From Allohahella sp002354735 (lineage in GTDB: Bacteria > Pseudomonadota > Gammaproteobacteria > Pseudomonadales > Oleiphilaceae), in contig NZ_CP172312.1 in NCBI RefSeq assembly GCF_047946665.1, positions 3,224,001 through 3,288,000 of the forward strand: a stretch of 64,000 nucleotides of DNA, read 5' to 3'. This document shows, one piece after another, positions 31,189 through 43,045 of this stretch. The translations under genes were made by a program, and so were the position numbers. A model generated the notes under the pieces. The model had not been told where the DNA came from. It saw only the letters and a list, made by a program, of their open reading frames with translations, and did not search any database. How positions within the stretch are numbered: position 1 is the first letter of the stretch; every line of letters begins with the position of its first letter.

Positions 31189-32556
31189 TCACGCTTCGTG
31201 ACTACCCAGGGTAAATTGATCGAGCGCGCGCCTGTCGAGCCGACTCTTGTCAATCTTCAGGTACGCCAGCTGATCTTCCATGATCAGCGTCACATCAGTC
31301 ACACCGTTCACAGCCAGCAAAGACTCCTGCAAGCCGTCGATCTGATCTTCAGTGAAGCGGCGCAAGGATATCACAGAGGTTTGGGTAGCTGGTGGATTTT
31401 TCATACCCAAAGTGAACAAAAACCACACACAGGCCAGGGCGGAAATTGCATAGAAAGCGAGCTCAGGACGGCCCGTATTCAAGAGCACGCCTCCGAGTAC
31501 ACCGCCCAGAAAGGCGCCGCCAAACTGACAGCTCGCAAATACACCCATAGCCGTGCCACGCTGGCCCGCGGGCGCCAGACGACTGAGCATCGAAGGCAGA
31601 CTGGCCTCCATGAAGTTGAAGCCAGCAAAAAAAAGCGCGAGAGCGATACAGCTTATGAGAACCGAGGCCTGGAACAATCCGAGCACCAGCATGCCCACGA
31701 TCAGAGTCAGCACCGCCACACGAAAGACCAAAGGTAACTGCCGCTGTTTCTCTGCATAGATAAGGCCGGGCACCATCAGTGCGAAGCCTATTGCCATCAG
31801 ACCAAGGTAAACCCAACCGTGATCTTCCACCGGCAGCGCCCATTGGTTCTTCAGCACCATGGGCAGACTGACAAAGAGCATTGTCAACGACAGGTGCAGC
31901 AACAGCACGCTCACATCAAGGCGTAACAGCGCAGGGTCCTTCAATACTTTCCGCAAGTCGTCCTTTATGAAGGCGACATCACGGGAGGTACGATGGCGCT
32001 GAATAATGATGGTCGGCATACGCATGACCAGGAGCATACCCAACGCACCAAGCACTGCGGTAATCAGGAAGATGAGGTAAAGTCCACCTAAGCTGGCCAG
32101 AATAGGTCCGGCGATGAGTGCCACCCCAAACGACAGCCCGATCGTCATGCCGACGGTAGCCATTGCCTTGGATCGGTTATCCTCTCGTGTTGCATCGGCA
32201 AGATAGGCCATCAGCACGCTGGCAATTGCACCTGCCCCCTGAAGGAAACGCCCAGCAATCATCAGGTATATGGACTCGCTGAACGCGGCGAGCAAAGATC
32301 CCATGACGAACAAGCCTAAGCCTGTCAGCATCAGCGGCTTTCGCCCAAAACGGTCTGAGAGCGCTCCGAAAGGAACCTGAAGCAAGGCCTGGCTCAGACC
32401 ATATATGCCTATAGCCACGCCTATGAGTACAGGTGTAGCGCCAGCCAGTTCACCCGAATACAGGGTGAAAACCGGCAACACCATGAAGAGGCCCAGCATG
32501 CGCATCGCATAGAGAAGTGACACGTTGCCGACTGCGTAACGTTCACTGGAGTTCAC
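31189..32556 (-). CDS. MFS transporter, YajR-like
   Basis: 455-residue inner-membrane transporter with 12 predicted helices. MFS motif A is [11 protein letters not shown]; the N-terminal [16 protein letters not shown] is also typical. The last about 70 residues ([39 protein letters not shown]) form a small ferredoxin-like domain, as in E. coli YajR's C-terminal YAM domain. The substrate is unknown. The start is GTG six bases after AGGA. Position between uvrA and ssb is the usual one in Pseudomonas-like genomes. Confidence 0.85.
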   Translation of the reverse strand: MNSSERYAVGNVSLLYAMRMLGLFMVLPVFTLYSGELAGATPVLIGVAIGIYGLSQALLQVPFGALSDRFGRKPLMLTGLGLFVMGSLLAAFSESIYLMIAGRFLQGAGAIASVLMAYLADATREDNRSKAMATVGMTIGLSFGVALIAGPILASLGGLYLIFLITAVLGALGMLLVMRMPTIIIQRHRTSRDVAFIKDDLRKVLKDPALLRLDVSVLLLHLSLTMLFVSLPMVLKNQWALPVEDHGWVYLGLMAIGFALMVPGLIYAEKQRQLPLVFRVAVLTLIVGMLVLGLFQASVLISCIALALFFAGFNFMEASLPSMLSRLAPAGQRGTAMGVFASCQFGGAFLGGVLGGVLLNTGRPELAFYAISALACVWFLFTLGMKNPPATQTSVISLRRFTEDQIDGLQESLLAVNGVTDVTLIMEDQLAYLKIDKSRLDRRALDQFTLGSHEA

Positions 32557-32772
32557 ATGTAATCCTCAAAAGATGACTCTATAGCGAGCGTCGGGACGTG
32601 GCGACCCAAGTAAACCCGACTACGGAAAGCCGCGTAGTCTAACATCAGTGTCAGCCAGGTTGCAGCTGTCCACACAGCCAGGCCCAGCATCAAGCCCCCG
32701 AGCACATTAGGTCAGCTCGCTTGAAGACTGTATACTGTCCGGCTCTCAAATTTTCTGCTGATAATGGTAATT

Positions 32773-35622
32773 ATGGATAAGATCGTCATCCGTGGCGCAC
32801 GCACCCACAATCTCAAGAATATCGATCTCACACTGCCACGAGACAAGTTGATCGTTATCACAGGGCTCTCCGGCTCAGGCAAGAGCTCGCTCGCGTTCGA
32901 CACGCTGTACGCAGAAGGGCAACGACGATATGTTGAGTCGCTGTCGACCTATGCGAGACAGTTCCTTTCGATGATGGAAAAACCCGATGTCGACCATATC
33001 GAGGGCCTCTCTCCTGCCATTTCCATAGAGCAGAAATCGACATCACACAATCCACGTTCGACCGTCGGTACCATTACGGAAATCTACGATTACCTGAGAC
33101 TCCTCTTCGCCCGGGTAGGTGAACCGCGTTGTCCACAACACGGCGAGAAGCTCGAAGCTCAGTCGATAAGTCAGATGGTCGATCAGCTCCTTGCGCTCCC
33201 ACAAGACAGCCGCTGGATGATCCTCGCGCCGATCGTGAGAAACCGAAAGGGAGAGCACGCCAATATCTTCGATAACCTGCGAGCTCAGGGCTTCATCCGG
33301 GCCCGCGTCGATGGTCGAGTCTACGAGCTCGACGACCTCCCTGATCTGGATAAGAAGAAAAAGCACACAATCGAAGTTGTGATCGACCGATTCAAGATCA
33401 AAGAGGATATCGGCACGCGACTTGCCGAGTCTTTAGAAACCTGTCTTCAATTGTCTGAAGGCATAGCGCTTGCGGCACCCATGGCTGAAAGCGGTTCTCG
33501 GGACACGAGCGATCTACCAGAGGAGCTGATATTTTCTTCGCTCTTCGCCTGCCCAGTCTGCGGCTATAGTATGAGCGAGCTTGAGCCTCGCATTTTCTCT
33601 TTTAACAATCCTGCCGGCGCCTGCCCGTCATGTGACGGCCTGGGCGTGCGCCAGTTCTTCGATCCCGACAAGGTTGTTGAGAGAGCGGGTGTCTCACTAC
33701 CTGAGGGCGCGATTCGCGGCTGGGACAGACGAAGCGTTTTCTATTACCAGATGCTGCAGGGGCTGGCCGATCATTACGGCGTATCGATCGAGGTCGCCTT
33801 CGAAGACCTGCCGGAAGACTTCCGCAATGTCGTACTCAAAGGATCTGGCAAAGAGGTCATCGGCTTCAAGTATATCAACAGCCGTGGCGATGCGGTGCTC
33901 AGACAGCATCCATTCGAGGGCGTCATTCCCAACATCGAGCGCCGATACCGGGAAACTGACTCCCAAATGGTGAGGGACGACTTAGCGAAACTCCTAACCC
34001 AGACCAAGTGCCCGGAGTGCGGCGGCAGCCGGCTCAAGGAAGCATCGCGCAACGTTTTCATCGAGGAGTTAACCTTACCTGATATCAGTCGAATGGCAAT
34101 CGGCGAGGCTGACACCTTCTTTGCTGGCCTCAAGTTACCGGGTCGAAAAGGCGAAATAGCCGAAAAGATCAGCAAGGAGATTCAGCTGCGCCTTCGATTT
34201 CTCGTGAACGTGGGGCTCGATTATCTGACCCTCAATCGAAGCGCAGAAACGCTGTCTGGCGGCGAAGCTCAACGCATTCGCCTGGCCAGCCAGATTGGCG
34301 CAGGACTCGTCGGCGTCATGTACGTTCTGGACGAGCCTTCTATCGGCCTGCACCAGCGCGATAATGCCCGCCTGTTAGAGACGCTGACCCATCTGAGAGA
34401 TCTTGGTAACACTGTTATCGTGGTCGAACATGATGAGGATGCCATTCGGCTCGCCGATCACGTATTAGATATCGGCCCAGGGGCCGGAGTCCACGGTGGC
34501 GAAGTTGTTGCTCAAGGCACTGTCGAGGAAATCATGGCAGTCAAGGAGTCGGTCACCGGCCAGTTCCTGACCGGCACTCGAAAAATTCATATTCCAGAGC
34601 AGCGCGTAAGAAAAGATGAGGAGAAAATTCTTCGAGTTACGAAAGCTTCAGGCAATAACCTCAACGACGTCACCCTTGAAATACCCGTTGGACTTTTTAC
34701 GTGCATAACGGGTGTCTCAGGATCAGGCAAATCTACGCTAATAAATGGAACGCTCTACCCACTGGCCGCTACTGCCCTCAATAACGCAACCACCTTGGTC
34801 GCCGCTGCACATGACCAGATCGAAGGCCTGGACCACTTCGATAAGGTAATCGATATCGATCAAAGCCCAATTGGACGAACACCACGCTCAAATCCAGCGA
34901 CCTACACCGGGATTTTTACACCCATTCGGGAGCTCTTTTCCAACACACCAGAAGCTCGATCCAGAGGCTATAAACCCGGCCGTTTCAGCTTTAACGTCAA
35001 GGGCGGCCGCTGCGAAACCTGCCAAGGCGATGGTCTGATCAAGGTTGAAATGCACTTCCTGCCGGACATCCACGTGCCGTGCGATGTTTGCAAAGGCAAG
35101 CGATACAACCGCGAGACCCTTGAGATCAAATACAAGGGCTTATCGATTCACGGGGTTCTCGAACTGACGATCGAAGAAGCGCTGCCGTTTTTCGACGCTA
35201 TTCCAGCCGTTGCCAAGCGCCTTCAGACGCTGATAGATGTTGGTCTGTCCTACATTCGCCTCGGCCAAAGCGCAGTCACCCTGTCCGGCGGCGAAGCGCA
35301 ACGGGTGAAGCTCTCCCGGGAGCTCAGCAAACGCGATACTGGCAAAACACTTTATATTCTTGATGAGCCCACCACAGGCCTTCACTTTCACGATATTGAA
35401 CAGCTGTTAGGAGTACTGCACCGACTACGCGATCACGGCAACAGCATCGTTGTAATCGAACATAACCTCGACGTCATAAAGACGGCAGACTGGATTGTTG
35501 ACCTGGGCCCCGAAGGAGGGATTAGAGGCGGCAACATTATCGCCGAAGGCACGCCAGAGGATGTGGCAGCCAACCCCAACAGCTTCACCGGCACTTTCCT
35601 AGCGCCTTTACTGGAACGCTAG
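32773..35622 (+). CDS. uvrA: UvrA, excinuclease ABC subunit A
   Basis: 949-residue damage-recognition ATPase of nucleotide excision repair (E. coli 940). The first ATP site has [20 protein letters not shown]; the zinc finger CPVCGYSM with CPSCDGLG follows; then the first signature [12 protein letters not shown]. The second half has [17 protein letters not shown], the zinc module CETCQGDG with [10 protein letters not shown], the second [12 protein letters not shown] and Walker [15 protein letters not shown] use the ATG giving [19 protein letters not shown], matching E. coli; another ATG is nine bases upstream. It is divergent from the MFS gene. I found no convincing LexA box in its 200-base upstream region. 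Confidence 0.97.
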   Translation: MDKIVIRGARTHNLKNIDLTLPRDKLIVITGLSGSGKSSLAFDTLYAEGQRRYVESLSTYARQFLSMMEKPDVDHIEGLSPAISIEQKSTSHNPRSTVGTITEIYDYLRLLFARVGEPRCPQHGEKLEAQSISQMVDQLLALPQDSRWMILAPIVRNRKGEHANIFDNLRAQGFIRARVDGRVYELDDLPDLDKKKKHTIEVVIDRFKIKEDIGTRLAESLETCLQLSEGIALAAPMAESGSRDTSDLPEELIFSSLFACPVCGYSMSELEPRIFSFNNPAGACPSCDGLGVRQFFDPDKVVERAGVSLPEGAIRGWDRRSVFYYQMLQGLADHYGVSIEVAFEDLPEDFRNVVLKGSGKEVIGFKYINSRGDAVLRQHPFEGVIPNIERRYRETDSQMVRDDLAKLLTQTKCPECGGSRLKEASRNVFIEELTLPDISRMAIGEADTFFAGLKLPGRKGEIAEKISKEIQLRLRFLVNVGLDYLTLNRSAETLSGGEAQRIRLASQIGAGLVGVMYVLDEPSIGLHQRDNARLLETLTHLRDLGNTVIVVEHDEDAIRLADHVLDIGPGAGVHGGEVVAQGTVEEIMAVKESVTGQFLTGTRKIHIPEQRVRKDEEKILRVTKASGNNLNDVTLEIPVGLFTCITGVSGSGKSTLINGTLYPLAATALNNATTLVAAAHDQIEGLDHFDKVIDIDQSPIGRTPRSNPATYTGIFTPIRELFSNTPEARSRGYKPGRFSFNVKGGRCETCQGDGLIKVEMHFLPDIHVPCDVCKGKRYNRETLEIKYKGLSIHGVLELTIEEALPFFDAIPAVAKRLQTLIDVGLSYIRLGQSAVTLSGGEAQRVKLSRELSKRDTGKTLYILDEPTTGLHFHDIEQLLGVLHRLRDHGNSIVVIEHNLDVIKTADWIVDLGPEGGIRGGNIIAEGTPEDVAANPNSFTGTFLAPLLER

Positions 35623-35660
35623 GCTAGGAGCTGGGGCTGGAAGCCAAGAACCAGGACATA

Positions 35661-35687
35661 AAAAAGCCTCGAATATCGAGGCTTTTT
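35661..35687. terminator. Bidirectional terminator between uvrA and rplQ
   Basis: AAAAAGCCTCGA and TCGAGGCTTTTT form a 12-bp perfect stem with an ATA loop. It closes uvrA on the plus strand and the long ribosomal protein run, ending in rplQ, on the minus strand. Confidence 0.93.
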
Positions 35688-35729
35688 ATTTAACGACCGC
35701 TTAAAACAGCGGTTAAACATATGAACAAG

Positions 35730-36140
35730 CTATTCAGCATCAGCCTGTTCTGGCTTCTCAGCACTTGCTGGCTTTTCTTTAGCCGGCCTGTCGACCAACT
35801 CGATATATGCCATGGGAGCGGAGTCGCCTGGACGGAAGCCACACTTCAGAATTCTAGTATAGCCACCAGGACGGGCCTGATACCGCGGTCCAATCTCATT
35901 GAAGAGCTTGGTTACGGCATCTCGGCTTCTCAGGCGATTAAACGCCAGACGCCGGTTTGCAACGCTATCCTTCTTGGCAAGCGTTATGAAAGGCTCCGCA
36001 AAGCTTCTGAGCTCTTTAGCCTTTGGCAATGTAGTCCTGATGAGCTCGTGCTCAAGGAGGGACACTGTCATATTCTTGAACATGCTCTTCTGATGAGCAC
36101 TAGTGCGACTGAATTTACGGCCGCTGTTACGATGACGCAT
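35730..36140 (-). CDS. rplQ: Ribosomal protein L17
   Basis: Large-subunit protein near the exit tunnel. The N-terminus [20 protein letters not shown] and the block [20 protein letters not shown] are diagnostic. At 136 residues it is nine longer than E. coli L17, the difference being the C-terminal tail rich in Glu, Lys and Pro ([16 protein letters not shown]). Last gene of the alpha operon, 41 bases after rpoA, followed by the shared terminator. Confidence 0.97.
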   Translation of the reverse strand: MRHRNSGRKFSRTSAHQKSMFKNMTVSLLEHELIRTTLPKAKELRSFAEPFITLAKKDSVANRRLAFNRLRSRDAVTKLFNEIGPRYQARPGGYTRILKCGFRPGDSAPMAYIELVDRPAKEKPASAEKPEQADAE

Positions 36141-36181
36141 GGTAAATAACCTTTAATTACACAGAGCGGAGTAACCGCTCA

Positions 36182-37186
36182 TTAAGCTCCAAGAACCCGA
36201 TCGTCACCACGCAAACTTGCGGGTGGCCAGTTGTCTAATCTCATGCCGAGCGAAAGACCGCGTGACGCAAGGACATCCTTGATCTCGGTGAGCGACTTCT
36301 TACCAAGATTAGGTGTCTTCAACAACTCGACTTCAGTACGCTGAATCAGGTCGCCAATGTAGTAAATATTTTCAGCTTTGAGACAGTTTGCTGAACGAAC
36401 CGTTAATTCAAGGTCATCAACAGGACGAAGCAGAATTGGATCAATTTCTTCCTGCTCTTCAACCTTCTGCGGCTCAGACTGCTGGTCGAAATCAACAAAT
36501 ACTGCCAACTGTTGCTGCAGGATCGTTGCTGCCCTACGAATGGCTTCCTCAGGCTCAATAGTGCCATTGGTCTCCAAATCGATAACGAGCTTGTCTAAGT
36601 CAGTACGCTGTTCAACCCGTGCCCGCTCTACTGTGTAGCTCACACGGCGAATCGGACTGAATGAAGCATCCAACTGCAGCTTACCTATTGCTCGCGTCTC
36701 ATCATCACCAGAGCGCCGCTGGTCTGATGGCTCATAGCCACGACCTTTAGCGATCTTGAGCTTCATATCTACACTGCCACCCGAATTAAGGTTACAAATA
36801 ACCAAGTCCGGATTAGCAATCTCAACATCATGATCAAGATTGATGTCAGCCGCAGTTACTACTCCAGCGCCTGATTTCTTCAAAGTAACCGTCGCCTCTT
36901 CACGCGTGTGCATGATGATAGCCAAGTTCTTAAGGTTCAACAGGATCTCGATTACATCTTCCTGTACGCCCTCAATAGAGCTGTACTCATGGAGCACACC
37001 GCTCATCTCGACTTCAACAACAGCTGCGCCTGGCATTGAGGACAACAGGATACGGCGCAGAGCACTACCGAGCGTGTGTCCGAAACCACGTTCGAGTGGC
37101 TCCAGCACAACCTTCGCAGTGCGACTCGCAACCTGGTTGACCTCAATGCTACGTGGCGTTAAAAATTCATTAACTGAATTCTGCAT
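36182..37186 (-). CDS. rpoA: RNA polymerase subunit alpha
   Basis: 334-residue alpha subunit (E. coli 329). The N-terminal domain for dimerisation and assembly contains [20 protein letters not shown]. The C-terminal domain for UP-element and activator contact contains [38 protein letters not shown] and [17 protein letters not shown]. The ATG is set at [12 protein letters not shown], matching MQGSVTEFLKPR; 15 further in-frame residues upstream are rejected. Lies between rpsD and rplQ as in E. coli. Confidence 0.98.
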   Translation of the reverse strand: MQNSVNEFLTPRSIEVNQVASRTAKVVLEPLERGFGHTLGSALRRILLSSMPGAAVVEVEMSGVLHEYSSIEGVQEDVIEILLNLKNLAIIMHTREEATVTLKKSGAGVVTAADINLDHDVEIANPDLVICNLNSGGSVDMKLKIAKGRGYEPSDQRRSGDDETRAIGKLQLDASFSPIRRVSYTVERARVEQRTDLDKLVIDLETNGTIEPEEAIRRAATILQQQLAVFVDFDQQSEPQKVEEQEEIDPILLRPVDDLELTVRSANCLKAENIYYIGDLIQRTEVELLKTPNLGKKSLTEIKDVLASRGLSLGMRLDNWPPASLRGDDRVLGA

Positions 37187-37246
37187 GTATGCCTCTAGTA
37201 AGTTAATAGCCAGGGCAGCTGAACTACCCACCGCAAAATACGGGAC

Positions 37247-37867
37247 CTATTTCGAGTACAGCTCGACGATAAGATTTTCATTTATCTCGGCTGAAAGGTC
37301 TGTTCGTTCCGGTGTCGACTTAAAGATACCGGTTAGCTTACCAGAATCGACGTCCAACCAACTTACTTCTCCACGGTTGCCAGACAGCTGCATGGCACCC
37401 TTGATTCTCAGCTGGTTCCTGGACTTCTCACGAACGCTGATAATGTCGCCAGGCTTTACCTGATAAGACGGGATATTTACCTGCTTGTCATTAACCAAAA
37501 TCGACTTATGCGATACAAGCTGACGCGATTCTGCGCGAGTCGAGCCGAAACCCATACGGTAAACGACATTATCCAGACGAGACTCCAACAACTGAAGCAG
37601 ATTCTCACCGGTCGCACCTTTCTGACGGGCCGCAGTATGATAATAGTTGCGGAACTGCTTCTCGAGCACACCGTAGATACGACGAACCTTTTGCTTTTCA
37701 CGCAGCTGAATGCCGTAGTCTGAAAGACGGCTTCTACGAGCACCGTGCTGACCAGGCGCGGTTTCCATATTGCATTTGCTGTCGAGAGCTCTAACGCCAC
37801 TCTTCAGAAAAAGGTCGGTGCCTTCACGACGGGAAAGCTTACACTTTGGGCCAATATAGCGGGCCAT
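37247..37867 (-). CDS. rpsD: Ribosomal protein S4
   Basis: 206 residues, the same as E. coli. Primary 16S rRNA binder and, in E. coli, the translational repressor of the alpha operon. [20 protein letters not shown] leads, and the S4 RNA-binding domain has [20 protein letters not shown]. The zinc-type cysteine set of some S4 proteins is absent. 60 bases before rpoA. Confidence 0.98.
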   Translation of the reverse strand: MARYIGPKCKLSRREGTDLFLKSGVRALDSKCNMETAPGQHGARRSRLSDYGIQLREKQKVRRIYGVLEKQFRNYYHTAARQKGATGENLLQLLESRLDNVVYRMGFGSTRAESRQLVSHKSILVNDKQVNIPSYQVKPGDIISVREKSRNQLRIKGAMQLSGNRGEVSWLDVDSGKLTGIFKSTPERTDLSAEINENLIVELYSK

Positions 37868-37885
37868 TCGAAATCTCCTTTGCTC

Positions 37886-38275
37886 TTAGACTCGACGACG
37901 CTTAGGCGGTCTACAGCCATTGTGCGGTATGGGTGTCACGTCAACGATGCTACTAATTTTGTAGCCAATTGCATTCAGGGCTCGAATAGCCGACTCACGA
38001 CCAGGACCAGGTCCTTTCACCATGACGTCGAGATTCTTCAGGCCGTATTCAGAAGCCGCGTTACCGGCTCTTTCAGCTGCTACCTGCGCAGCAAAAGGCG
38101 TGCTCTTACGCGAGCCACGAAAACCTGATCCGCCAGCTGTTGCCCAACTAAGTGCATTGCCTTGGCGATCTGTGATGGTAACAATAGTATTGTTGAATGA
38201 CGCATGTATGTGCGCCACACCATCGACGACGGTCTTTTTTACCTTCTTACGGGTACGTGTACCTGGTTTTGCCAT
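37886..38275 (-). CDS. rpsK: Ribosomal protein S11
   Basis: 129 residues, equal to E. coli. Part of the 30S platform that contacts mRNA near the exit side. Diagnostic stretches are [35 protein letters not shown] and [13 protein letters not shown] at the C-terminus. Gaps of 18 bases on each side to rpsM and rpsD. Confidence 0.98.
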   Translation of the reverse strand: MAKPGTRTRKKVKKTVVDGVAHIHASFNNTIVTITDRQGNALSWATAGGSGFRGSRKSTPFAAQVAAERAGNAASEYGLKNLDVMVKGPGPGRESAIRALNAIGYKISSIVDVTPIPHNGCRPPKRRRV

Positions 38276-38293
38276 CTCTAAATTCCAGTTGCT

Positions 38294-38650
38294 TTACTTG
38301 CGAATCGGCTTGCGAGGACCCTTACGAGTTCGCGCATTGGTCTTGGTTCGCTGACCACGAACGGGCAGGCCATGACGATGGCGAATGCCACGAAATGCAC
38401 CAAGATCCTTCAACCGCTTAATGTTCATCTGCACTTCACGACGCAAGTCACCTTCTACAGCAAACTTCGCAATCTCATTTCTGAGATTGTCTAGCTGCTC
38501 CGGAGACAAGTCTCCGATCTTAGTAGACGTGCCAACGCCAGTGCTGACGCACAGTTTCTGTGCTGTTGTCTTACCGATACCATAGATATAGGTAAGCGAG
38601 ATAACAGCATGCTTATTGTCCGGTATGTTCACACCTGCAATACGCGCCAT
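38294..38650 (-). CDS. rpsM: Ribosomal protein S13
   Basis: 118 residues, equal to E. coli. Sits in the 30S head and touches the P-site tRNA and subunit bridges. [20 protein letters not shown] leads; the tRNA-contacting C-terminal tail is [21 protein letters not shown] use the ATG matching the family, rejecting a start 15 bases upstream. First gene of the alpha operon, 89 bases after rpmJ with a candidate promoter between. Confidence 0.98.
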   Translation of the reverse strand: MARIAGVNIPDNKHAVISLTYIYGIGKTTAQKLCVSTGVGTSTKIGDLSPEQLDNLRNEIAKFAVEGDLRREVQMNIKRLKDLGAFRGIRHRHGLPVRGQRTKTNARTRKGPRKPIRK

Positions 38651-38686
38651 TGCAATACTCCACATACGCGCCGAAGCGCTGTGCTT

Positions 38687-38732
38687 AAAAATCAGGGCGC
38701 GAAATCATAGCGCCCCTTGATGCCTAATACAA
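38687..38732 (-). promoter_or_regulatory. Candidate alpha-operon promoter inside a hairpin
   Basis: TTGTAT (38727-38732) and TATGAT (38704-38709) are 17 bases apart on the minus strand. The -35 is weak, the -10 has one mismatch. The -10 lies in the loop of GGGCGC/GCGCCC (38695-38715), followed by an A/T-rich TTTTTA stretch, a terminator-like shape. In E. coli this gap also holds the S4 control site. Confidence 0.45.
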
Positions 38733-38739
38733 GAAAAAC

Positions 38740-38856
38740 CTAGCCTTGTTTCTGTTTGTGGCGCGGTTCAGCGCTACAGATAACCATCACGGCGCCATTG
38801 CGTCGGATGATCTTACAGTTACGGCAGACCTTCTTGACCGAAGCCCGTACTTTCAT
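38740..38856 (-). CDS. rpmJ: Ribosomal protein L36
   Basis: 38 residues, the same as E. coli: [20 protein letters not shown] and onward to HKQKQG. Zinc ligands Cys11, Cys14, Cys27 and His33 are all present, so this is the zinc-binding form. A near-perfect AAGGAGG precedes the ATG. Last gene of the spc operon, 61 bases after secY. Confidence 0.97.
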   Translation of the reverse strand: MKVRASVKKVCRNCKIIRRNGAVMVICSAEPRHKQKQG

Positions 38857-38917
38857 TGAAACCTCCTTCTGGAACAATACTCATCGTTCCCGAGAGGGAA
38901 CCTAATCTCTGACCGAG

Positions 38918-40249
38918 TTAACGCGGAGCGCCACTTCGACCGTAACTTTTCAGATTCGACTTCTTCATGACTGACTCGTATTGATGAGACATCAAGTGAG
39001 ATTGAACCTGGGCCATAAAATCCATAACAACCACAACAACGATCAGCAGTGAGGTGCCACCAAAGTAGAACGGCACGTTAGCCGCGATGATCAAGAACTG
39101 AGGCATCAACGACACAGCCGCTATGTAAAGAGCGCCGAACATTGTCAACCTAGTCAGAACGCCGTCTATATATCGAGCGGTTTGATCACCAGGCCTGATC
39201 CCAGGAACGAAAGCTCCAGAGCGCTTCAGATTGTCAGCAACTTCTTTCGGGTTATACATCAGCGCTGTATAGAAGAAGCAGAAAAAGATCACGGCAATCG
39301 CGAACAGCACAATATACAAAGGTTGGCTAGGCGCGAGCAGCTGTGAAAACACCTGCAACCACTCCATACCTTCACTCTGACCAAACCACTGACCTATAGA
39401 AGCTGGAAACAGCAGGATACTTGAAGCAAAAATCGGTGGGATGACTCCAGCCATATTTACTTTCAAAGGCAGATGGCTGCTTTGCTGTGCGTAAACTTTC
39501 CGTCCCTGCTGCCGCCGAGCATAGTTTATCGTGATTCTACGCTGTCCCCTTTCAACGAAAACGATAAATCCGACAATTGCTATTGCGAAAACAGCGATAC
39601 CGATCAGGGTTAGCACGTTTAGCTCACCCAGCCTGGCCTGTTCGAAGGTCTGACCAATAGCTGATGGGAGACCCGCAACGATGCCAGCGAAGATCAGCAA
39701 CGATATGCCATTGCCTATTCCGCGCTCGGTGATCTGCTCTCCTAACCACATCAGAAAAACTGCACCTGACACAAACGTGATGACAGCTACAACGTAGAAC
39801 CCGATGTCCACAGTGAACGTGACACCCTGATTCGCCAAGCCTATGGACATCCCTATAGCCTGGATCGTGGCCAGAACTACGGTACCATAACGCGTATATT
39901 GGCTAATCTTTCGTCTACCTGCCTCACCCTCTTTCTTCAACGCTTCAAGTGAAGGCGTCACCACAGTGAGCAACTGCATGATGATCGATGCCGAAATATA
40001 CGGCATGATCCCAAGCGCAAAAATACTCATCCGCTCAAGTGCACCGCCGGAAAACATATTGAACAAGCTCAATATGGTTCCTTGGTTTTGATCGAACAGC
40101 GCAGCAAGTCGGTCCGGATTTATACCCGGAACTGGTATGTGCGCTCCAATTCGATATACCACTAATGCGAGGAAGACAAACAAAAGACGGGATTTAAGCT
40201 CTGCAAATCCTTTATTTGCCCCTGCGGGTAACGCGTTCAAATTAGCCAT
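38918..40249 (-). CDS. secY: SecY, protein-conducting channel subunit
   Basis: Core of the Sec translocon, 443 residues as in E. coli, with ten transmembrane helices. Recognisable parts are the first segment [20 protein letters not shown], the plug-side [40 protein letters not shown] and the cytoplasmic loop [19 protein letters not shown] for SecA and ribosome docking. The ATG directly abuts the rplO stop codon (TAAATG), implying coupled translation. Confidence 0.98.
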   Translation of the reverse strand: MANLNALPAGANKGFAELKSRLLFVFLALVVYRIGAHIPVPGINPDRLAALFDQNQGTILSLFNMFSGGALERMSIFALGIMPYISASIIMQLLTVVTPSLEALKKEGEAGRRKISQYTRYGTVVLATIQAIGMSIGLANQGVTFTVDIGFYVVAVITFVSGAVFLMWLGEQITERGIGNGISLLIFAGIVAGLPSAIGQTFEQARLGELNVLTLIGIAVFAIAIVGFIVFVERGQRRITINYARRQQGRKVYAQQSSHLPLKVNMAGVIPPIFASSILLFPASIGQWFGQSEGMEWLQVFSQLLAPSQPLYIVLFAIAVIFFCFFYTALMYNPKEVADNLKRSGAFVPGIRPGDQTARYIDGVLTRLTMFGALYIAAVSLMPQFLIIAANVPFYFGGTSLLIVVVVVMDFMAQVQSHLMSHQYESVMKKSNLKSYGRSGAPR

Positions 40250-40684
40250 TTACGCCTCGATCGAACCACCTGCAGACCGGATCGCTTCCGCAGCGCCCTT
40301 GGTCACTTTAAGACCCTTAATGACTACAGCTCGCGAAATCTCACCAGAAAGAATCACCTTAACCTGCTGCGCTTGCTCGCCAACCAGGCCAGCCGCCTTC
40401 AACACGGCAAGATCCACGGTACCGTCAGCCAAGCCGTTGATTTCGTGCAAACGCACTTCCTCAGAAAATCGACCGATTCGCGAAGAGAAGCCGAACTTTG
40501 GAAGCCGACGCTGCAGGGGCTGCTGACCGCCTTCAAAACCAGGCTTCACGCCTCCGCCACTTCGGGCCTTGATACCTTTATGACCGCGTCCGCATGTCTT
40601 GCCGAGCCCGCTACCGATGCCACGACCAACTCGCTTACGAGCTTCACGTGCACCCTCACCTGGACTAAGAGTATTCATCTTCAT
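40250..40684 (-). CDS. rplO: Ribosomal protein L15
   Basis: 144 residues, equal to E. coli. [20 protein letters not shown] and [20 protein letters not shown] are the conserved rRNA-binding N-terminus. The ATG at 40684 fits MRLNTLSP of E. coli; a second ATG six bases on is less likely. One base after rpmD and immediately before secY. Confidence 0.97.
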   Translation of the reverse strand: MKMNTLSPGEGAREARKRVGRGIGSGLGKTCGRGHKGIKARSGGGVKPGFEGGQQPLQRRLPKFGFSSRIGRFSEEVRLHEINGLADGTVDLAVLKAAGLVGEQAQQVKVILSGEISRAVVIKGLKVTKGAAEAIRSAGGSIEA

Positions 40685-40685
40685 G

Positions 40686-40865
40686 CTACACACCTTCAAC
40701 TTTCAGCAGATACTGGACTTTATTGATCATGCCACGTACTGCGGGAGTATCTTCCACCTCAACCGAGTGGTTGATCTTTCTGAGGCCGAGACCTTTTACA
40801 CATGCTCTATGATTCGGCAAGGTGCCAATCACACTTCTTATCAAAGTGACCTTTACTTTACTCAT
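40686..40865 (-). CDS. rpmD: Ribosomal protein L30
   Basis: 59 residues, equal to E. coli. [20 protein letters not shown], then [20 protein letters not shown]; the compact L30 fold is complete. A longer reading frame upstream is rejected since it overlaps rpsE. The true start overlaps the rpsE end by eight bases. Confidence 0.97.
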   Translation of the reverse strand: MSKVKVTLIRSVIGTLPNHRACVKGLGLRKINHSVEVEDTPAVRGMINKVQYLLKVEGV

Positions 40866-41370
40866 TGGGCTCACCTGTAATTTCTTCAAGCGACTTGCCA
40901 CGACGGGCAGCAATATCCTCTGGGCTCTGCATAGTCTTGAGACCATTGAAAGTCGCACGGATAACGTTTACCGGATTCGTCGAGCCATAGCACTTCGCCA
41001 GAACGTTTTGAACACCAGCCACTTCGAGGACGGCGCGCATGGCACCGCCGGCGATAATACCGGTACCTTCTGAAGCAGGCTGCATGTACACCTTTGATGC
41101 GCCATGACGCGCTTTCACAGGATACTGGATGGTTGTACCATCGAGAGAAACGTTGATCATGTTCTTTCTAGCCGCATCCATAGCCTTCTGGATCGCAGCA
41201 GGTACTTCACGCGCCTTGCCACGTCCAAATCCAACCTTGCCTTGACCATCGCCTACAACCGTCAATGCTGTAAAACCAAAGATGCGACCACCCTTAACAA
41301 CCTTGGCAACTCGGTTAACTTGTACCAGCTTTTCCTGGAGCTCAGGTGACTTTTGATCATTTGCCGACAT
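40858..41370 (-). CDS. rpsE: Ribosomal protein S5
   Basis: 170 residues (E. coli 167), 30S decoding-accuracy protein. The double-stranded-RNA-binding fold begins [20 protein letters not shown], and [20 protein letters not shown] and [20 protein letters not shown] follow. The loop VVKGGR, where spectinomycin resistance changes occur, is wild-type in form. Ten bases after rplR. Confidence 0.97.
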   Translation of the reverse strand: MSANDQKSPELQEKLVQVNRVAKVVKGGRIFGFTALTVVGDGQGKVGFGRGKAREVPAAIQKAMDAARKNMINVSLDGTTIQYPVKARHGASKVYMQPASEGTGIIAGGAMRAVLEVAGVQNVLAKCYGSTNPVNVIRATFNGLKTMQSPEDIAARRGKSLEEITGEPNE

Positions 41371-41380
41371 AATTTACCCC

Positions 41381-41731
41381 TTAGAATTCCAAGCCGTTTT
41401 CTCTGGCTGCATCTGCCAGAGCTTTAACGCGACCGTGATATCTGAAACCAGATCGGTCGAAAGCGACTTTAGTAATGCCGGCAGACTTAGCACGTTCGGC
41501 AATCAATGCCCCAACTTTAGTCGCGGCGTCTATGTTGCCAGTGCTGCCTGAACGTAACTCCTTATCGAGCGTAGACGCAGAAACAAGCACCCGACTACCA
41601 TCAGATGTTAACACCTGAGCGTAGATATGCCGCGGCGTCCGATTAACACTCAGGCGTTCTACTTTAAGCTCTCTAATTTTGAAACGCGTCTTCTTCGCAC
41701 GACGCAAACGAGATGTTTTTTTATCAATCAT
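41381..41731 (-). CDS. rplR: Ribosomal protein L18
   Basis: 116 residues (E. coli 117), binds 5S rRNA in the central protuberance. [20 protein letters not shown] is the basic N-terminus, and [10 protein letters not shown] and [20 protein letters not shown] are the conserved core. Nine-base gap from rplF. Confidence 0.97.
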   Translation of the reverse strand: MIDKKTSRLRRAKKTRFKIRELKVERLSVNRTPRHIYAQVLTSDGSRVLVSASTLDKELRSGSTGNIDAATKVGALIAERAKSAGITKVAFDRSGFRYHGRVKALADAARENGLEF

Positions 41732-41740
41732 GACTGCGCC

Positions 41741-42274
41741 CTACTTCTTCTTAGCTTCCTTAATTGCAACTCTCTCACCAGCGTAACGCACACCCTTGCC
41801 CTTGTATGGCTCTGGTGCACGCAGCGCTCTGATCTCAGCTGCAACCTGTCCAATCTTCTGCTTGTCTATACCTTTCAACAAGATTTCAGTCTGCGTCGGC
41901 GTCTCAGCAGAAATGCCGTCAGGCAACTGATAGTCGATCGGATGACTATATCCGAGTGAAAGTCCAAGCACGTTACCTTTTGCCTGCGCCTTGTAACCAA
42001 CGCCTACAAGCTCAAGCTTTCGCTCAAAGCCTTGTGACACGCCTGTTACCATATTATTTACAAGCGAACGCATTGTACCGGCGAGTGCGCGAGATTGCTT
42101 CGCTGAATTCGCAGAAGCAAAAATTAACTGATCACCCTCATGCTTTACATCAACAATATGATGAAGAGTGAGCTCCAGCTGCCCTTTGCTACCTTTTATG
42201 GCAACATTACTATTATCAATCGTGACAGTAACACCGGAAGGAATCTGTACAGGATTGTTTGCAACTCTAGACAT
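41741..42274 (-). CDS. rplF: Ribosomal protein L6
   Basis: 177 residues, equal to E. coli; lies by the sarcin-ricin loop and GTPase centre. [40 protein letters not shown] and [13 protein letters not shown] are diagnostic. Nine-base gap from rpsH. Confidence 0.97.
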   Translation of the reverse strand: MSRVANNPVQIPSGVTVTIDNSNVAIKGSKGQLELTLHHIVDVKHEGDQLIFASANSAKQSRALAGTMRSLVNNMVTGVSQGFERKLELVGVGYKAQAKGNVLGLSLGYSHPIDYQLPDGISAETPTQTEILLKGIDKQKIGQVAAEIRALRAPEPYKGKGVRYAGERVAIKEAKKK

Positions 42275-42283
42275 ACTATTCTC

Positions 42284-42676
42284 CTAGAATACAGTACAGA
42301 TTATTTCACCACCGATACCAGCTGCCCGAGCAGCTCTATCCGTCATGATACCTTTCGAAGTTGAGACGACCGAAACACCGAGCCCAGCATTCACTTTCGG
42401 CAACTCGTCGGCTGCTCGATATTGTCTGAGACCAGGGCGACTAACGCGCTTGATCGTTTCGATAACCGGCTTGCCTTCGAAGTACTTCAGCTCGATGTTA
42501 AGCACTGGTTTAATGTCGCCTTCTACAGTGAATTCGGCGACGAAGCCTTCATCCTGGAGCACCTTTGCCAAAGCAAGCTTCATCTTGGATGAGGGCATGC
42601 TAACCGATGACTTTTCTGCCATCTGGGCATTACGAATTCGCGTTAACATATCCGCGATAGGATCTTGAATACTCAT
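42284..42676 (-). CDS. rpsH: Ribosomal protein S8
   Basis: 130 residues, equal to E. coli. Binds 16S helix 21 and, in E. coli, represses the spc operon. [20 protein letters not shown] leads, and the C-terminal [20 protein letters not shown] is typical. The 52-base gap to rpsN is the longest inside this operon. Confidence 0.97.
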   Translation of the reverse strand: MSIQDPIADMLTRIRNAQMAEKSSVSMPSSKMKLALAKVLQDEGFVAEFTVEGDIKPVLNIELKYFEGKPVIETIKRVSRPGLRQYRAADELPKVNAGLGVSVVSTSKGIMTDRAARAAGIGGEIICTVF

Positions 42677-42728
42677 TACTAACTCCGCGTTTGAGTTGTG
42701 CAGCTAAAAGCTTACCAACGTTTCCCGA

Positions 42729-43034
42729 CTACCAGCTTGCCTTGGTCAGACCGGGCACATCTCCGCGCATGGCTGCTTCTCGAAGCTTGATGCGTGACAA
42801 TTTAAACTTCCTCAAAACTGCATGAGGACGACCAGTCATCTGACAGCGGCGCTGAATCCGAACAGGTGAAGAATCCCTCGGTAGCTTCTGAAGCTGCTTT
42901 TGGGCTTCCCACTTCTGATCGTCAGAAGACTCTGGACTACTGATAGTGTCTTTTAGCGCCGCACGCTTCGCAGCATACTTTGCAACGGTCTTTTCACGCT
43001 TCAGCTCACGCTGAATCATACTTTTCTTAGCCAT
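42729..43034 (-). CDS. rpsN: Ribosomal protein S14 (zinc-free form)
   Basis: 101 residues, equal to E. coli. [20 protein letters not shown] and [20 protein letters not shown] are diagnostic. It has a single Cys and lacks the CxxC pairs of zinc-type S14, so this is the long zinc-independent form. The ATG at MAKKS is chosen over one six bases upstream. Confidence 0.96.
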   Translation of the reverse strand: MAKKSMIQRELKREKTVAKYAAKRAALKDTISSPESSDDQKWEAQKQLQKLPRDSSPVRIQRRCQMTGRPHAVLRKFKLSRIKLREAAMRGDVPGLTKASW

Positions 43035-43045
43035 CAGCAAATTAC

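Noticed and set aside
32557..32772. LexA box or clear promoter for uvrA
   Set aside because: CTGTATACTGT and CTGTCCACACAG look suggestive, but neither has CTGT-N8-ACAG spacing, and no -35/-10 pair with good matches was found.
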